Assembly: GCA_905331475.1 (NCBI GenBank)
Contig: CAJNYU010003377.1
Coordinates: 1 to 64,000 of the forward strand
DNA: 64,000 nt
Source: Rotaria socialis
Taxonomy: Eukaryota > Rotifera > Eurotatoria > Philodinida > Philodinidae
Direction: 5' to 3'
The translations under genes were made by a program, and so were the position numbers. This document shows, piece by piece, positions 24,000-35,900 of the stretch. The notes below the pieces were generated by a model. That model saw nothing but the letters and a program-made list of their open reading frames with translations, had not been told where the DNA came from and did not search any database. How positions within the stretch are numbered: position 1 is the first letter of the stretch; every line of letters starts with the position of its first letter.

Positions 24000-24736
24000 T
24001 CACAAATCTTCAAGAGTTTTTCTTACACATTCGCTAACTTTTTTCTTAAATGCTGCCCTATCGTCGCGCCACATCACCGATGCATCAATATTCGCTGCTG
24101 AATCACAGTTTGGATCACTTAGCATCGATAGAACTGATAAAAGAATTGTTTCTAAAACAGGCAGAAAACAGACTCGACACAAAATAGCTCTCAACACAAC
24201 AAAAACGTACCAACTGATTGAACAGGTGACCAACGTTCAGATGGATTTTCATAACCAAACTGATCAACACCAGGCTCATGAAGCTAAATGAAATTTTATT
24301 ATTATTTAAAAGATTCAAAAGAAAAATGCTATTGATCTTACAATTGATATGCATACGTCACCATTTTTCTCAATATTCGGATGCCAAATCTCAGAAATGA
24401 ATTTCTATGCAAATAAAAGAAAATATAATTAAAACGATTGAATAAGAAGTCTATACCATTTTCGGTGGCTTTATTGGATACTCTCTTGGAAAATCCAATC
24501 GTGCTTTAAAAAATCCTCCTAATTAAAATGGAAATTGTTTATGTGAAAAGCTTTTCCCCTAAAAAGTAACTATGAAAAAGAAAATCACCTTCATATAATG
24601 TATCAGAAGGTCCAACAAGAATCACGTTCCATGCATATGGATTTGATTCATCGATGAGACCTGCACTGATACCTTCCACCGGATGACGGTTTAATTCACG
24701 TAATTGTTTAAGCAGAAGTAATGCAGAAGCATCCAT
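24000..24736 (-). CDS. UBE2G1: Ubiquitin-conjugating enzyme E2 G1-like
   Basis: E2 enzyme that takes ubiquitin from E1 and passes it to substrates with E3 ligases; the UBE2G class makes Lys48 chains. Five exons in minus order: 24736-24589, 24518-24457, 24404-24342, 24283-24211, 24151-24000; about 165 residues (human 170). Family blocks: NRHPVEGISAGLIDE, GPSDTLYEGG, PPKMKFISEIWHPN, and NGDVCISI with the catalytic Cys at about residue 88. The acidic-loop insertion typical of UBE2G/UBE2R follows (HEPGVDQFGYENPSERW). The C-terminus KVSECVRKTLEDL fits UBE2G1 better than UBE2G2. A GTTTTAG about 14 bp upstream of the ATG could be a trans-splice acceptor. Confidence 0.9.
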
Positions 24737-27700
24737 TAGAAAAATAATCTAAAACAATGTATTTTTATCTAATTCAAAGCGATAAGTACTCCAATCAACA
24801 TAGAATCATTCGAAAATATTTATTAAAAATCAAGAATATAAAGAAATATCTTCTTTAAATTCTTCTTCTTCTTCTTCTAGTACAGATGCAGTAATTCTAT
24901 GACTAATTTTTATGCAAGTTATTTGCTATTTGTTTATTCACTTTTATCAACTAAAATGCAAACAAATTTGTTTTAATATTATTTTTTACATAATTATTTC
25001 AATATTTATGCACATCGATTTTTATAAATTGGTACTGCTTACTAGAATAGAAATTTCTCCTATCGGTTAATTGTGATTAGGATAAGCTGAAATTAAAGCA
25101 AATCGAATTAGGTTCAGACCTATAACACACTATGCAAGAAAAATTCATTTAGAAAATATGGATATAAGAGTTTGCTCATAGATCGAAATTACAATTAATA
25201 AATTGTTCTCAAATTTGAGCTCAAAAAAATGTTGTTTTTGCTTGAGATATGAAGTGTCTAAGAGAATTCCATGCTATGTTTTTTTCTGATCGATAAGCAT
25301 TTGCTCAGTACTCATTATCTTAAAGAAGAATATCTTTTATGTGAGTTGAAATTTTCATAATATTCTATTAGCTGAAAAAAATGCATAGAGACAAATGTTG
25401 TTTAGGTGACCATCTTGTGAGTGAAATCTTTAAGATGATATAAAGCTTGACTGAGTAATACTATGGATTTAAATTCATTCACAGATTTCTTAGCTGTACT
25501 CAATGCTATCCACAGTGGAATTATTGAGTTGAATGGATTCGGACAGTGAGATATGTTTTCTAGTTAGTGTATCTGTATTTATATTTTTGAATTGGTTTTT
25601 GTTCTCTCATCATATGAATTTTCTTGGCGTAAAATGATATAATAGAATTTCAGAGTATAATGAAACATCAGATCGTTTAGTTTCAAAAAACTTACAATTT
25701 TGTTCCTGTTCTCTTTAATACTCCTGAAGTTTCAATTGCACTAATAAATTAGTTTACTGTTTGTCTATGTCATTTCGGATGATCTCATTAGTACATTTTT
25801 GAATTATAGAAGTTTAAATTTTACTGTACACAAATTATGGGCTACTATTATCTATACTAATTCTCTAAAGATATTATCACAATTCAATTGCTTCGTCTTT
25901 CTATTAGAAGTATTTCATATTCATTGATGCGAACTCATGTCAACAATATGGTATCTATTTTTTATGCTATAGGTAATATTAAATTAAGTTTGAACTACTT
26001 AAATAATACTAAGACAATATCAATTGATTACTAGCTGTTATTACAATCGTAATTGATCAGTATTTAATCCATGATTTTAAAAGAATATTGTGAGAATTGA
26101 TTAGATAGATATGCTAGAGTTCCGATCCTGTCACTGCAATCGAATGATAAATTTGAGTAATGCTTCATTTATACACTTCAATATATATTAATTCGATTTG
26201 TATGTAAAAGTACTGTACATATGTGTACACAAACATAACAGCAGAAACTAATCTAACTCTACATAAGGTATTCTATGAAAATAAAATGATTCAAATTTAA
26301 AAAACCTATTGTTCAGTGATATCTATGCCGGTTCTACCACTTTATTGTACTTATCAACAGCTAGTAGAGGTCAGATTTCGAAATGTGTTTTTTTTTCTTG
26401 TAAGAAATTTAATGCAAAGATAAGACTGAATTGAAGTAGTCTATCAAGAGCTACGGGGACATTTACTTGAAATATATTCAACATATCATGCTGTAAATAT
26501 TTCAATATTTTATAACAACACAAGCAAGATAATAGTATTTAATACCACATACTTCATCGATTAATTGTCTTCTAAATAAAATATCTCTAAAAATAGATAG
26601 AAAAAAAAAAACATTAAATAAATCATTTTCTTCTTGATATTTTTACTTTAATTCCAATTAAAGTGAAAGTTTGAGAGAGCTGATATATCAAACATTACCT
26701 GGGACAATATCAAATAGCATTTCATGTACTTATTTTATCAACACAACGATATTCAAAACAAATTGAATTATAACATTTGATGGATTCTTCGATGCAAATT
26801 CTTGTTTTGACATGATTGATGTAGAAAATATTTGATTTTAATGTTTATTATTATTCAGTCTTCAATTTCCATTATCGAACACGTGTTCATGACAGCATCA
26901 ATTTTAAAATTTTCATTAATAAATTAATCAACACTATGATTAATATGTTTTTTTGTGAACAAAACTACCAGACATGATAAACATCACTACTAGAAATATA
27001 ACACAAATTTATTAAATAACATTCTTCAAAGGATTGAGCTGTCAGATTTCAAAGAATAAATTGTTGAGCTTAAGCTAATTTAATTATGACTGTTCGACTC
27101 GAAAGTCGCATCATTTTAATTGATATTATTCTTCACAGCAAAAAGAAATCATTCTGTTAAATAATCATTTCATGATGTATAATTTACAGTATGTTTTATG
27201 TAGATACGTATGTAGAGTTTATGATAATAAATACGATGTATACAAAGAAGGAACTATTTACATCGAAAACAACTTTTTTCCATTTCGAGAACAAGACCAC
27301 TCGAGTCATCTACTTCTGAGTAATATATTAACTCGATAAATAGCATTAGTCGACTAAGAAAATAAATTTATTTATAACTTCATAGTCAAGATATTTATCA
27401 TGCTCTATTGATATTTCTATCAAAACTATTTTGAAATCTTGAAAATAAATTGCTTTCAAACATGCAACCGTTTTTAATATAATCTATAAAAGATGATGTA
27501 TGTATGGAAGTGTCATTTATATGATAATGAAAATTGGGCATCGTTATCCTTCATTCAAGAGACGAGTTCCGATTCACGAAATATTGGAAATCGATTTGAA
27601 CTAGAAGAAAATTTTTCTTTCAATTGCCAGTGAAATTCATTAAAAAAATCATATGATTCTGCGAGATAAATCCTATAAACTATGAGTCAGAACGCAACTA

Positions 27701-29254
27701 AATGGAGAAAACGTACCAAGCGCTAGTTGTCCATTAAAGCAAAAGAAAAACGAGTAGTGAAGAGTGTTTTTTAGGCGTGTTAGAAACTAATTCTAAACTA
27801 GTAGCCTCTAGAACGAGATCCGGAATAAGCAGTATATTTGGGCTCAATTATCTCCATTTAGAAGGCTGATAGCAATATGGTTAATTTAAAATAAACTAGT
27901 CCATATAACTCAAAAATAAGCAAATCCCATAAGATCTAGCATCTTTAAATATAATTAACTTTATTTTGACGATGGCAACATTTACAATTCAATGCTAAAT
28001 TAATTTCTTGAATACAAACCTTTCGAACAATTACTATTATGATATTAATGGCCTCCACAAAATTAATTGGTATTTCATTTGATTCACATATTCTATTTTA
28101 GACATAGACGAAGGTAATCAATATTCGATGACAACGGTTCACATTGATAAATATATTTGGATGAGATTTTTGTTTTGAATAAAATTATATCTAGAAACAA
28201 AATAGAAGTTTTTTTTTCATACAACACGATTTTATATTTCTATGAATTATATTATTTTCATTCAAGATTTTTTAACTTGTATCTATTATATTTTGATTTT
28301 GACTACATTTAGAAATTATCAATAAAATCCGAATGAAAAAATTCAAGATCATTCTAACTATATTTTCAAATATTTCAAGCTTCTTGATGTGTTTACCTTG
28401 AATACGAATAACTACAGACGAATAATGATATCTTCGTATATGTATGTGCATATTCTGTAATTAAATACGCCATTAATATTGATCAAACGCTGTTAAAATC
28501 GCTACTCAATGATTTTTGCTCAATCCTACACAAAATCTTTTATTCATTGTTGAAGAATTAATATTTCATCGATTGAAATTTATCTTAATTGCTCATCTCC
28601 GATTATTCTCTATTTTTTTTATGACCGCTTTGCATAATATTATCGAACAATATTCAATAGATATCGAACAGATAATAACTCGACAATATTATTTGGTTTG
28701 CACTAGAAAAAAATCTGTACAAATAGAAACCAAGACGAAGGTCATTAGTTTACAACTATTTCTATTATTTCTATTCTACAAGATATGATCGTAACCAATT
28801 GATAAATATTTATTCTCAATAGCCAATAGAAAATAAGTCCTGAACAGCTGATACAAACTAGACAATAATAAATAGACGCCATCTTTTACAAATACAATAA
28901 GTTATTTTATAACGACAAAAAAAAACAGATTTTATTCTTCGTTAAGTAATGAATAAATATTTTCACTAAATTTTTCATTAACATTAATAACGTTAATATT
29001 ATGACGAATATTCAATTTTATGTAACAATGAAGTAAATGTTTGTCAAAATGTGATCTACCGTTACAACAACTATTTCTTTTCATCGTGCGACGACACATT
29101 CTTCGACTATTTTCTCTTCTAGATATATTTTTTTCAAAAGTTCTTTTGATAAATGACTAATACAATAAATATTCAGGTGTATATGACCATAATATGGTCC
29201 GATCCTCAAGTTAATATTCATTCATAATAATAGTTAATTAATGTTCAGATAGCA
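24737..29254. other. 4.5 kb without a recognised gene
   Basis: Strongly AT-rich. A short (TTC)n tract at about 24859-24878 is the only simple repeat noted. Open frames (for example 28516-28788 plus) have low-complexity AT-driven composition and no family motif. No tRNA cloverleaf or paired terminal repeats were spotted. Confidence 0.4.
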
Positions 29255-31436
29255 ATGCAGTCATCGTCAAGAATTAATATATTTTTTTTTACTATAAGTT
29301 TATTTGTTTTATTAATCGGAATTGTCTATCAACCCTTACCTGACAATTTCCCTCAACCATGGAAATATCGATTTCTTTCATATTGGGCTCATCGTATTGA
29401 TCAGCTGGTATGCCAATATTTGTTAAATCCTTTTTTATCAAAAAATGCAATCAATTGTATTTAGGGATCCTATTGTGAACAAATGAATTTATTTACTCGT
29501 ATTAATTTAATACGAAATCTTCATTATCTATCAATGGGTTTATTTAAAAAACGACATCCTGAATGTCGTTTGAAAGTATGAATTTAATCATTTAAGAAAA
29601 TAAACGTAATTATTTTCTATTTAGGTTTATGATAGAAAAATTGCTAATGTTCATGTACGAATTTATGAACCAGAAGAATCGATTGATCATGAAGAAAAAA
29701 CAACCATGATTTACTTTCATGGTGGTGGATTTCTTTTAGGATCAATTGAAACATATGATCAAGCAACTTATCGAATGGCTAATCTAACACGCACTACTCT
29801 TTTTGCAGTCGAGTAAGTGCATAGGAAAAAGCTCAAATTTTTTGCAAAAAAAAAATTAAAAAAAAAAAACTTTTACTGCAATTCATACAAGAATATAAAA
29901 ATATTTTATATTTTATTTTCTGAAAATTTCAACATACTATTATCTATTTAGGACTAAGATTTCATAGGTTAGGTATGTTCGAAATCTCGAGATAAAAATT
30001 TGAATATTTCTAAAATGAATACATTCACAAATGTGAATCAATTTGAGTTATTCATTTATTTCATGAAGATCTATTTTCATAGATATTATAAAATTCCAAT
30101 ATAGTACATCGCAGAAATCGGGTTCTTACCGATTTGAAAGTTATATTGATAGAAACTCTTTATTTTGCTTTCATCAAGAAAACCAAAGTGCTTAAAAATT
30201 CAAAAGATCCAGTAAACATTGAAGAATGGCAATAGCTAATAATTAAAAACTAAATATCTAATTAAAATTGTTTTTTACTTCATTATCAATGTATTTATCA
30301 TCACAATGTCCTCAGTTAATGCATTTACTTTTGATAAGAGTCAACTTGAAGTTATGTATTCTTTTGTTTTCATTATAATAAACTAAATGTAAATCCTACA
30401 GGCTCGATGGGTTTACATAGATCGTAACGGCATTCTATTTTGAATTATAAGAAGTGCGAAAAATTGTCATTCATTTTTTCTACACGTGAAATTGATTGAA
30501 CGCAAAATTCATCATTTGCAGTATTCATGTTGATTTTTACCTTCATTTTTTTGTTTATCATTCTCAATTTTGAAGGAAGGACATTTACTATTGAAATTGA
30601 TCAATTTAGATATCGTTTGGCACCGGAACATCGATTTCCAAGTGGTTTGGAAGATTGTTTATCGGTTAGTCGAGAATTATTTGAGAATGGGCACAATTAT
30701 AAAATAAATTCTAATCGAATTATAATGTCTGGCGATTCAGCTGGTGGAAATTTAGCGTTGGTTGTTAGTCACTTATTAATTAACGTTGGACATACACCCT
30801 ATTTACTTTCTCTATTATATCCTTCACTACAATTTTTTGATTTTACATTACCATCTTATCGTACATATTTAAAACAAAATATTCTTGGTGTTTTAAATGA
30901 AAATAATCTTGTCTCAATGGTATCTTTATTAAGTGAAAATGAAATTCAAGTAACAAGCGATTTTTTATTGAATTCACATTTATCAATTGATGATAAAACT
31001 AAACTATATCCCTTTATTGATCCAAACAAATATTTATCGATAGCACATGATTTTAATATATCTCATGAAGGAAATGAAAGTTTAATTAAAGATTTAAAAT
31101 ATTTATTATCTCCACTAATGTCTCCACTGCTTGTGTCTGATGAACAATTATTAAAATTACCAACAATTCTTCTTTTTACAACTGAATTTGATATTCTTAG
31201 AGACGAAGGTAGATCAATTCGATTAATAAATTTCATTGATTAAACTTTTATCTTCTTTAATTTCGTAAGGTTTCATATTTGCTTCTCGATTAAATTCATT
31301 AAATAAAACAATTTATCATCATCATTTCTCTAATGCATTCCATGGTGCACATGCTTTCTTATATGGTCCATTAAGTTTTGAAATAGCTCACCACATGATT
31401 GAACATACCGCCCAAGCAATCAAAAATCATCTGTGA
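29255..31436 (+). CDS. Arylacetamide deacetylase-like membrane serine hydrolase (AADAC/NCEH1 family)
   Basis: Alpha/beta-hydrolase of the hormone-sensitive-lipase group, expected to be an ER type II membrane esterase or lipase. Five exons: 29255-29407, 29465-29575, 29625-29812, 30610-31208, 31270-31436; about 405 residues, the usual family length. An N-terminal signal anchor (INIFFFTISLFVLLIGIVY) is followed by the oxyanion motif HGGG (residues 120-123), the YRLAPEH block (from 152), the nucleophile elbow GDSAGG (Ser194), an Asp at about 345 in FDILRDEG and a His at about 375 in FHGAH. All catalytic residues are present. Intron 3 (29813-30609) is long. Intron content and the membrane anchor argue for a normal animal gene rather than a bacterial acquisition. 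The substrate cannot be told from sequence. Confidence 0.86.
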
Positions 31437-31956
31437 ATGTATTTACCCAAATTGTTAATTTATTTTGTCTTTATTCAAATAAAAATAGTATAGAATGAAA
31501 AAAAAATGAATTTTTTCTCTTGATTCAATTCAGACCAGTTATGAATAGTATTGTCTAGTCACTAAGATGTCATTATTAGAAAAAATGCTTACTTAAAATC
31601 CTGTTATTGTCATATAAAAAATGTAAATAATAACACTATAAATCTGATAAATATTTTTCCATCTCGTATTAGTACTGTGTAAATCTACTTTTTTTTATTA
31701 TAAAATCAGAAGCTTCTATAAAATAATAGTTCTACTACGTACCATTATGATTCTAGCGTATTATGGATTTAATCAAAAGAGTCTGTATTATTACTATATG
31801 CATCTCGAGATACTGCTTATTTATACTAATTTTTAATCGAAACCTGGATGAAATTGTTGAACATCGTAAACAAAACTTTTTTTCAAATATTGACTCGGCA
31901 TGACTTGTGGATATTATGCAGGTCTTTTGGTTAGTAATCTGCGTGACCAATCCATC
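31437..31956. other. Intergenic downstream of the hydrolase
   Basis: AATAAAA-like signals at about 31480 probably serve the hydrolase 3' end. Nothing else recognised. Confidence 0.4.
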
Positions 31957-32296
31957 GTGACCAAAGAAATAAAAGATTATTCAATAACAGTTTTTTTATG
32001 GTGGCTGTGGAAAAATAATTCTAATTGATATTTTGTGTTCAGAATTTTAAGCTCTTCAAAATGATACAAGAAAATTTCGACACATTCGTCGTGATCAATT
32101 TTGATCACGACTGGTCACGAAGCTTTCTGGTCACGACGAGTATTCCTCAGTTTTCTCCGCTGCAGGTGAACGTATCCTCAATCTTTTGTATCATTTTGAA
32201 GAACTTAAAATTCCGAACACAAGGCATCAATCAGAATTATTTTTCTACAACCACCATAGAAACTGTTATTGAATAATGTTTTATTTCTTTGGCCAC
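31957..32296. mobile_element. Foldback/MITE-type element with about 110-bp inverted arms
   Basis: The two arms, roughly 31957-32071 and 32185-32296, are near-complementary over their full length, both starting GTG(A/G)CCAAAGAAATAAAA. The centre contains a perfect 24-nt palindrome (32088-32111; arms GTCGTGATCAA) and two copies of TGGTCACGA. Two CGTGACCA copies also lie at the left border. I could not define a target-site duplication, so the superfamily is unknown. It has no coding capacity; a long open frame through it on the plus strand is an artefact of the structure. Confidence 0.7.
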
Positions 32297-32900
32297 CCAG
32301 ATCACTACTTTTGGTATACTCTAATCGTCAAATAGAAAATTCAAATCTACTAACATGAATAAATGACATTAAAGATATGGCTTTGTCATATTCATCTATT
32401 CATATCGAAACGGCGAAAAGATTTGAAACTCTCATAATAAACTACGCTGTTTATCGACTATCTTCGTGAAAAGTGAAAGTTAATCTTTGCAAATTAATCT
32501 CTTCAATATTCTTGAAGATAATAATTCTCATTTAAACGATAAATTAAAATTACAAGCAAGTTTTTTTAAAACTATGGATTAGATTTAATAGGAAGTACAT
32601 TGCTCGATATTAAAGAAGAATCAACCACTCAGAAGGAAATTTTGTTGTTAAGCATGTAATTGCATACGATAGGATGTCTGACATTGTTACTTCATCTTAT
32701 CTCTTTTTTTGAATTGTAATACATAATCATTATTGAATTGTGTAGTCCATATCTTAGCGTATGTTCTCATTCTCTATTCTCTTCCAATACTATATACTTT
32801 AATAATATATCATCCACGTGTTTTATATGTATCATAACATTCTTTTTCTCTAGCCATTATTATATTTCGCACTTATACGTAAATTAGACGTGAAATAGAA
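32297..32900. other. Intergenic between the foldback element and the transposase-like gene
   Basis: No gene recognised. AAATTAG (ending 32888), 12 bp upstream of the next ATG, is a possible splice or trans-splice acceptor. No inverted copy of this region was noticed beyond 38028. Confidence 0.35.
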
Positions 32901-35900
32901 ATGCCAAAAAACGATACCCATTTTTGTGCGAAATGGTTTCATAAACTTGATGATACAAAACATCCATGTTCACGTTGGCTTAAACAAGGAAAAACTCCGT
33001 GTACATTTTTATGCATTGTTTGTAATGAAGAAAAAAGTTGTAAAAATGGTGGTTGGTCTGATGTTTATAAACATTCTCAACGACCAAAACATCTTCAACG
33101 TCTTAAAGATATTATTGAATCTGGTCAATTAATTATCACAACAACATCATCATCTCTTGGAGTAAACACAAGTCACGAACGTGTGTTAACATTGGATGAA
33201 AAAGTTACACGAGCCGAAACTTATTGGGCAATGGCAACAGCTAAACTTGGTCTTAGTTATAATTCTTCACAATATATTCAAGAATTATTTTGTCAAATGT
33301 TTCCTGATAGTATTGTTGCGAAAGAATTTTCCATGAAACCAAGAAAATTATCTTATATATTATCACACGGCACAGGTCGTTATTTTGCTCAAGTTATGTT
33401 AAATGACTTAATGAAAGCACCTGGATTTACACTAATATTTGATGAGACAATAGTTGTTGGCGTAAGAAAACAATTAGACTTACATTTTCGTTATTGGTGC
33501 GAAAGAAAACAAGAAATCGTCGTACGATATTATAAAAGTATTTTTCTTGGTCATGCTACAGCTGAAATACTTTTTCGAAATATGATTGATGCATTAAGAG
33601 CAGATGGCGTTGATATAACGAAAATGTTAATGTTGGGTATTTTCTAAAATATTTCATTTATTTGAAGCATCATTGCTATCTATTTTTCTAATTTTCAACT
33701 AGGTAGAGATAATCCTAATGTGAATAAAGCAGTTGAATGTATGATGGATAAAGCAATACGTCTTGAGAGAGAAAAACAGTGAGTTATGATAAAAACTTTT
33801 AATATTTTACATGTTTTCATTGCACTATTTTACGACTGAAAATGATCGGATGTTCACAACAGTTTGCTGAATGACGATATCAAGTAAAAAGATATGTAGA
33901 GTTTATCGAGCTAAAAGACATATTTTTGAATCAAATAGAGCATTTTGCAGCTTTATTTTGTTATGTAATACCATAAATTTCTGATAAATAAAAGAGGACA
34001 CTTATCATTATTGCTTGATGTTAAGTTTTAAAAACAGTGACTTTATTATGAACCTCATATTGGATTTGAATGATCAAATACTAAAATAGTGAGGAGACTC
34101 AGTACAATCTAATTTGGTTTAATATCACTTCTACATCATATTTGCATTATAGTTTTTCTCTGTTCATTGACAGGCATAGAAAAAAAATCTCTCATCTTTA
34201 ATTAGTAGTTATATTAGTTATTGACATATGAGACAGTCAATATTTTAAACATGATACATTTTAACTATATCATCCGATTACTTGTACAGAGATATAGATT
34301 ATTCATTCATATTGTAAATAAACGTATTTGTAGAGTTGTATCGGATCAGAATTGCTAACAACTGACACTAATATCAGTTTGATTTCGTCTAGCTGAATTA
34401 AACACATACATCAATTTTTAACTCGACTAGAATAATGCATAGATCACTGCATCAGTGATTAATAGTTATTTCATTTCTCTGGGAATCTCAAAGTTAATGA
34501 TTGTGTAGTAAAATTTCTATATCGATCATTTTATTTCACATAATCTAGCTAGTTTCTTAATCGTATACGATAGTAGAGTGCTTATGATTACGCTATTATT
34601 AAAAGACCTTCGTTAAAACTTATGAAAAAATACGAGTAAAATATGTTAAATTAGGTTAAAATTCATCGTCTAGTTCGACTACTTTTTATTTTGTAAATTG
34701 AAGTGTATATTCAATAGTTATATATATATATATTACTCGATACGTGAAAAAAAGAATTTTTTCTGATTGAAGAAAATTCAATAAGACAATAATTTCTCAA
34801 TAATTATTTATGTAATTACATATATATAATCTGGGCGGCGATTCGACCTATATTTCCTCTATTTCCTCTATTCTCAAAAACGTCCTATTTTTGTCCTATA
34901 TTTTAATGAAAATTCCTATTTTTCCTATATTTTATCGAAGAAAGTAGAAAATTTCCAAAAACCTCTTAATTTTGCTATTGCCTTTAGACAAAAAAAAACT
35001 TTTAATGTGTATAATCATGTGTTTTGGACAAATTCTTGTATTATAGTGACATTTATTTTAATAGTATTTTTCCTTTCGCCTATTTAGTGGGCTGATTGAG
35101 AAATTGTTTAATACTAAGTACAAAATACAAAATAGCTCAAAGAAAAAAACATTCACAAAATGATCATGTACTAGTTTCGGGTTTTTAGTGAGGTTTTAGT
35201 TAGATATAAAAGCTGTATATATATATACCCCTGGAAAAAATAAGTTTCGCTCTGTATTTTGAAGATACTGTTACCAAAAGAACATCTTTTTTTAAAAGGA
35301 ACGACATCTTCTGAAAGCTCGTGAAATTTTACACCATCCTGTGTATATGCATTTTCATTTACACTTATTTATTACCAGAAAAAATTGATTTATGATAAAA
35401 TACAAAATAAACTTGTGGAAAATAATAAGCAATAAATGCTGATTATCAGGACAATAAAATTAGGTTGAAATTTTTTGGGAAGTCATGTCCGTAATCTGAA
35501 ACCTCTCCTTTAATTTATGAGAATAGTATTTGTCTTTTTCATGTATTTGTTTTTTCAAAGCTTATGATCTACTTTACTGTTATTTATCGATTTGTGAAAA
35601 ACTTTTATAATGATCCTCGAATTAGCGACTTATTTCCGCAGAAAAAATTACATAAGGATCTTGGCTACAGTCGAACTGTTTATAACAGCTTCATTAAAAC
35701 GATTTTCGAGCAGGACAGTTAAAAAACAGCAAAACAATTCAACAGAAACTATGTATAAAACATCCTATATTTTTGTCATTTTTTATCGAAAATCCTATAT
35801 TTTTGACAACCTTGATCCTCTAAGGATTCCTATATTTTTAAACAAGTGCAATCGGAGGCCAGATATATAATTTTTTCTAATTTTTTTCAATGGTAAGATC

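Noticed and set aside
29255..31436. Bacterial origin of the esterase by horizontal transfer
   Set aside because: It has four introns, a type II membrane anchor and the full animal AADAC layout; nothing in base composition sets it apart from neighbours.
31764..31960. Minus-strand open frame beside the foldback element
   Set aside because: No family motif and AT-driven composition; treated as chance.
32025..32276. 83-codon plus-strand open frame
   Set aside because: It runs through the arms and core of the foldback element, so its openness reflects the repeat structure.
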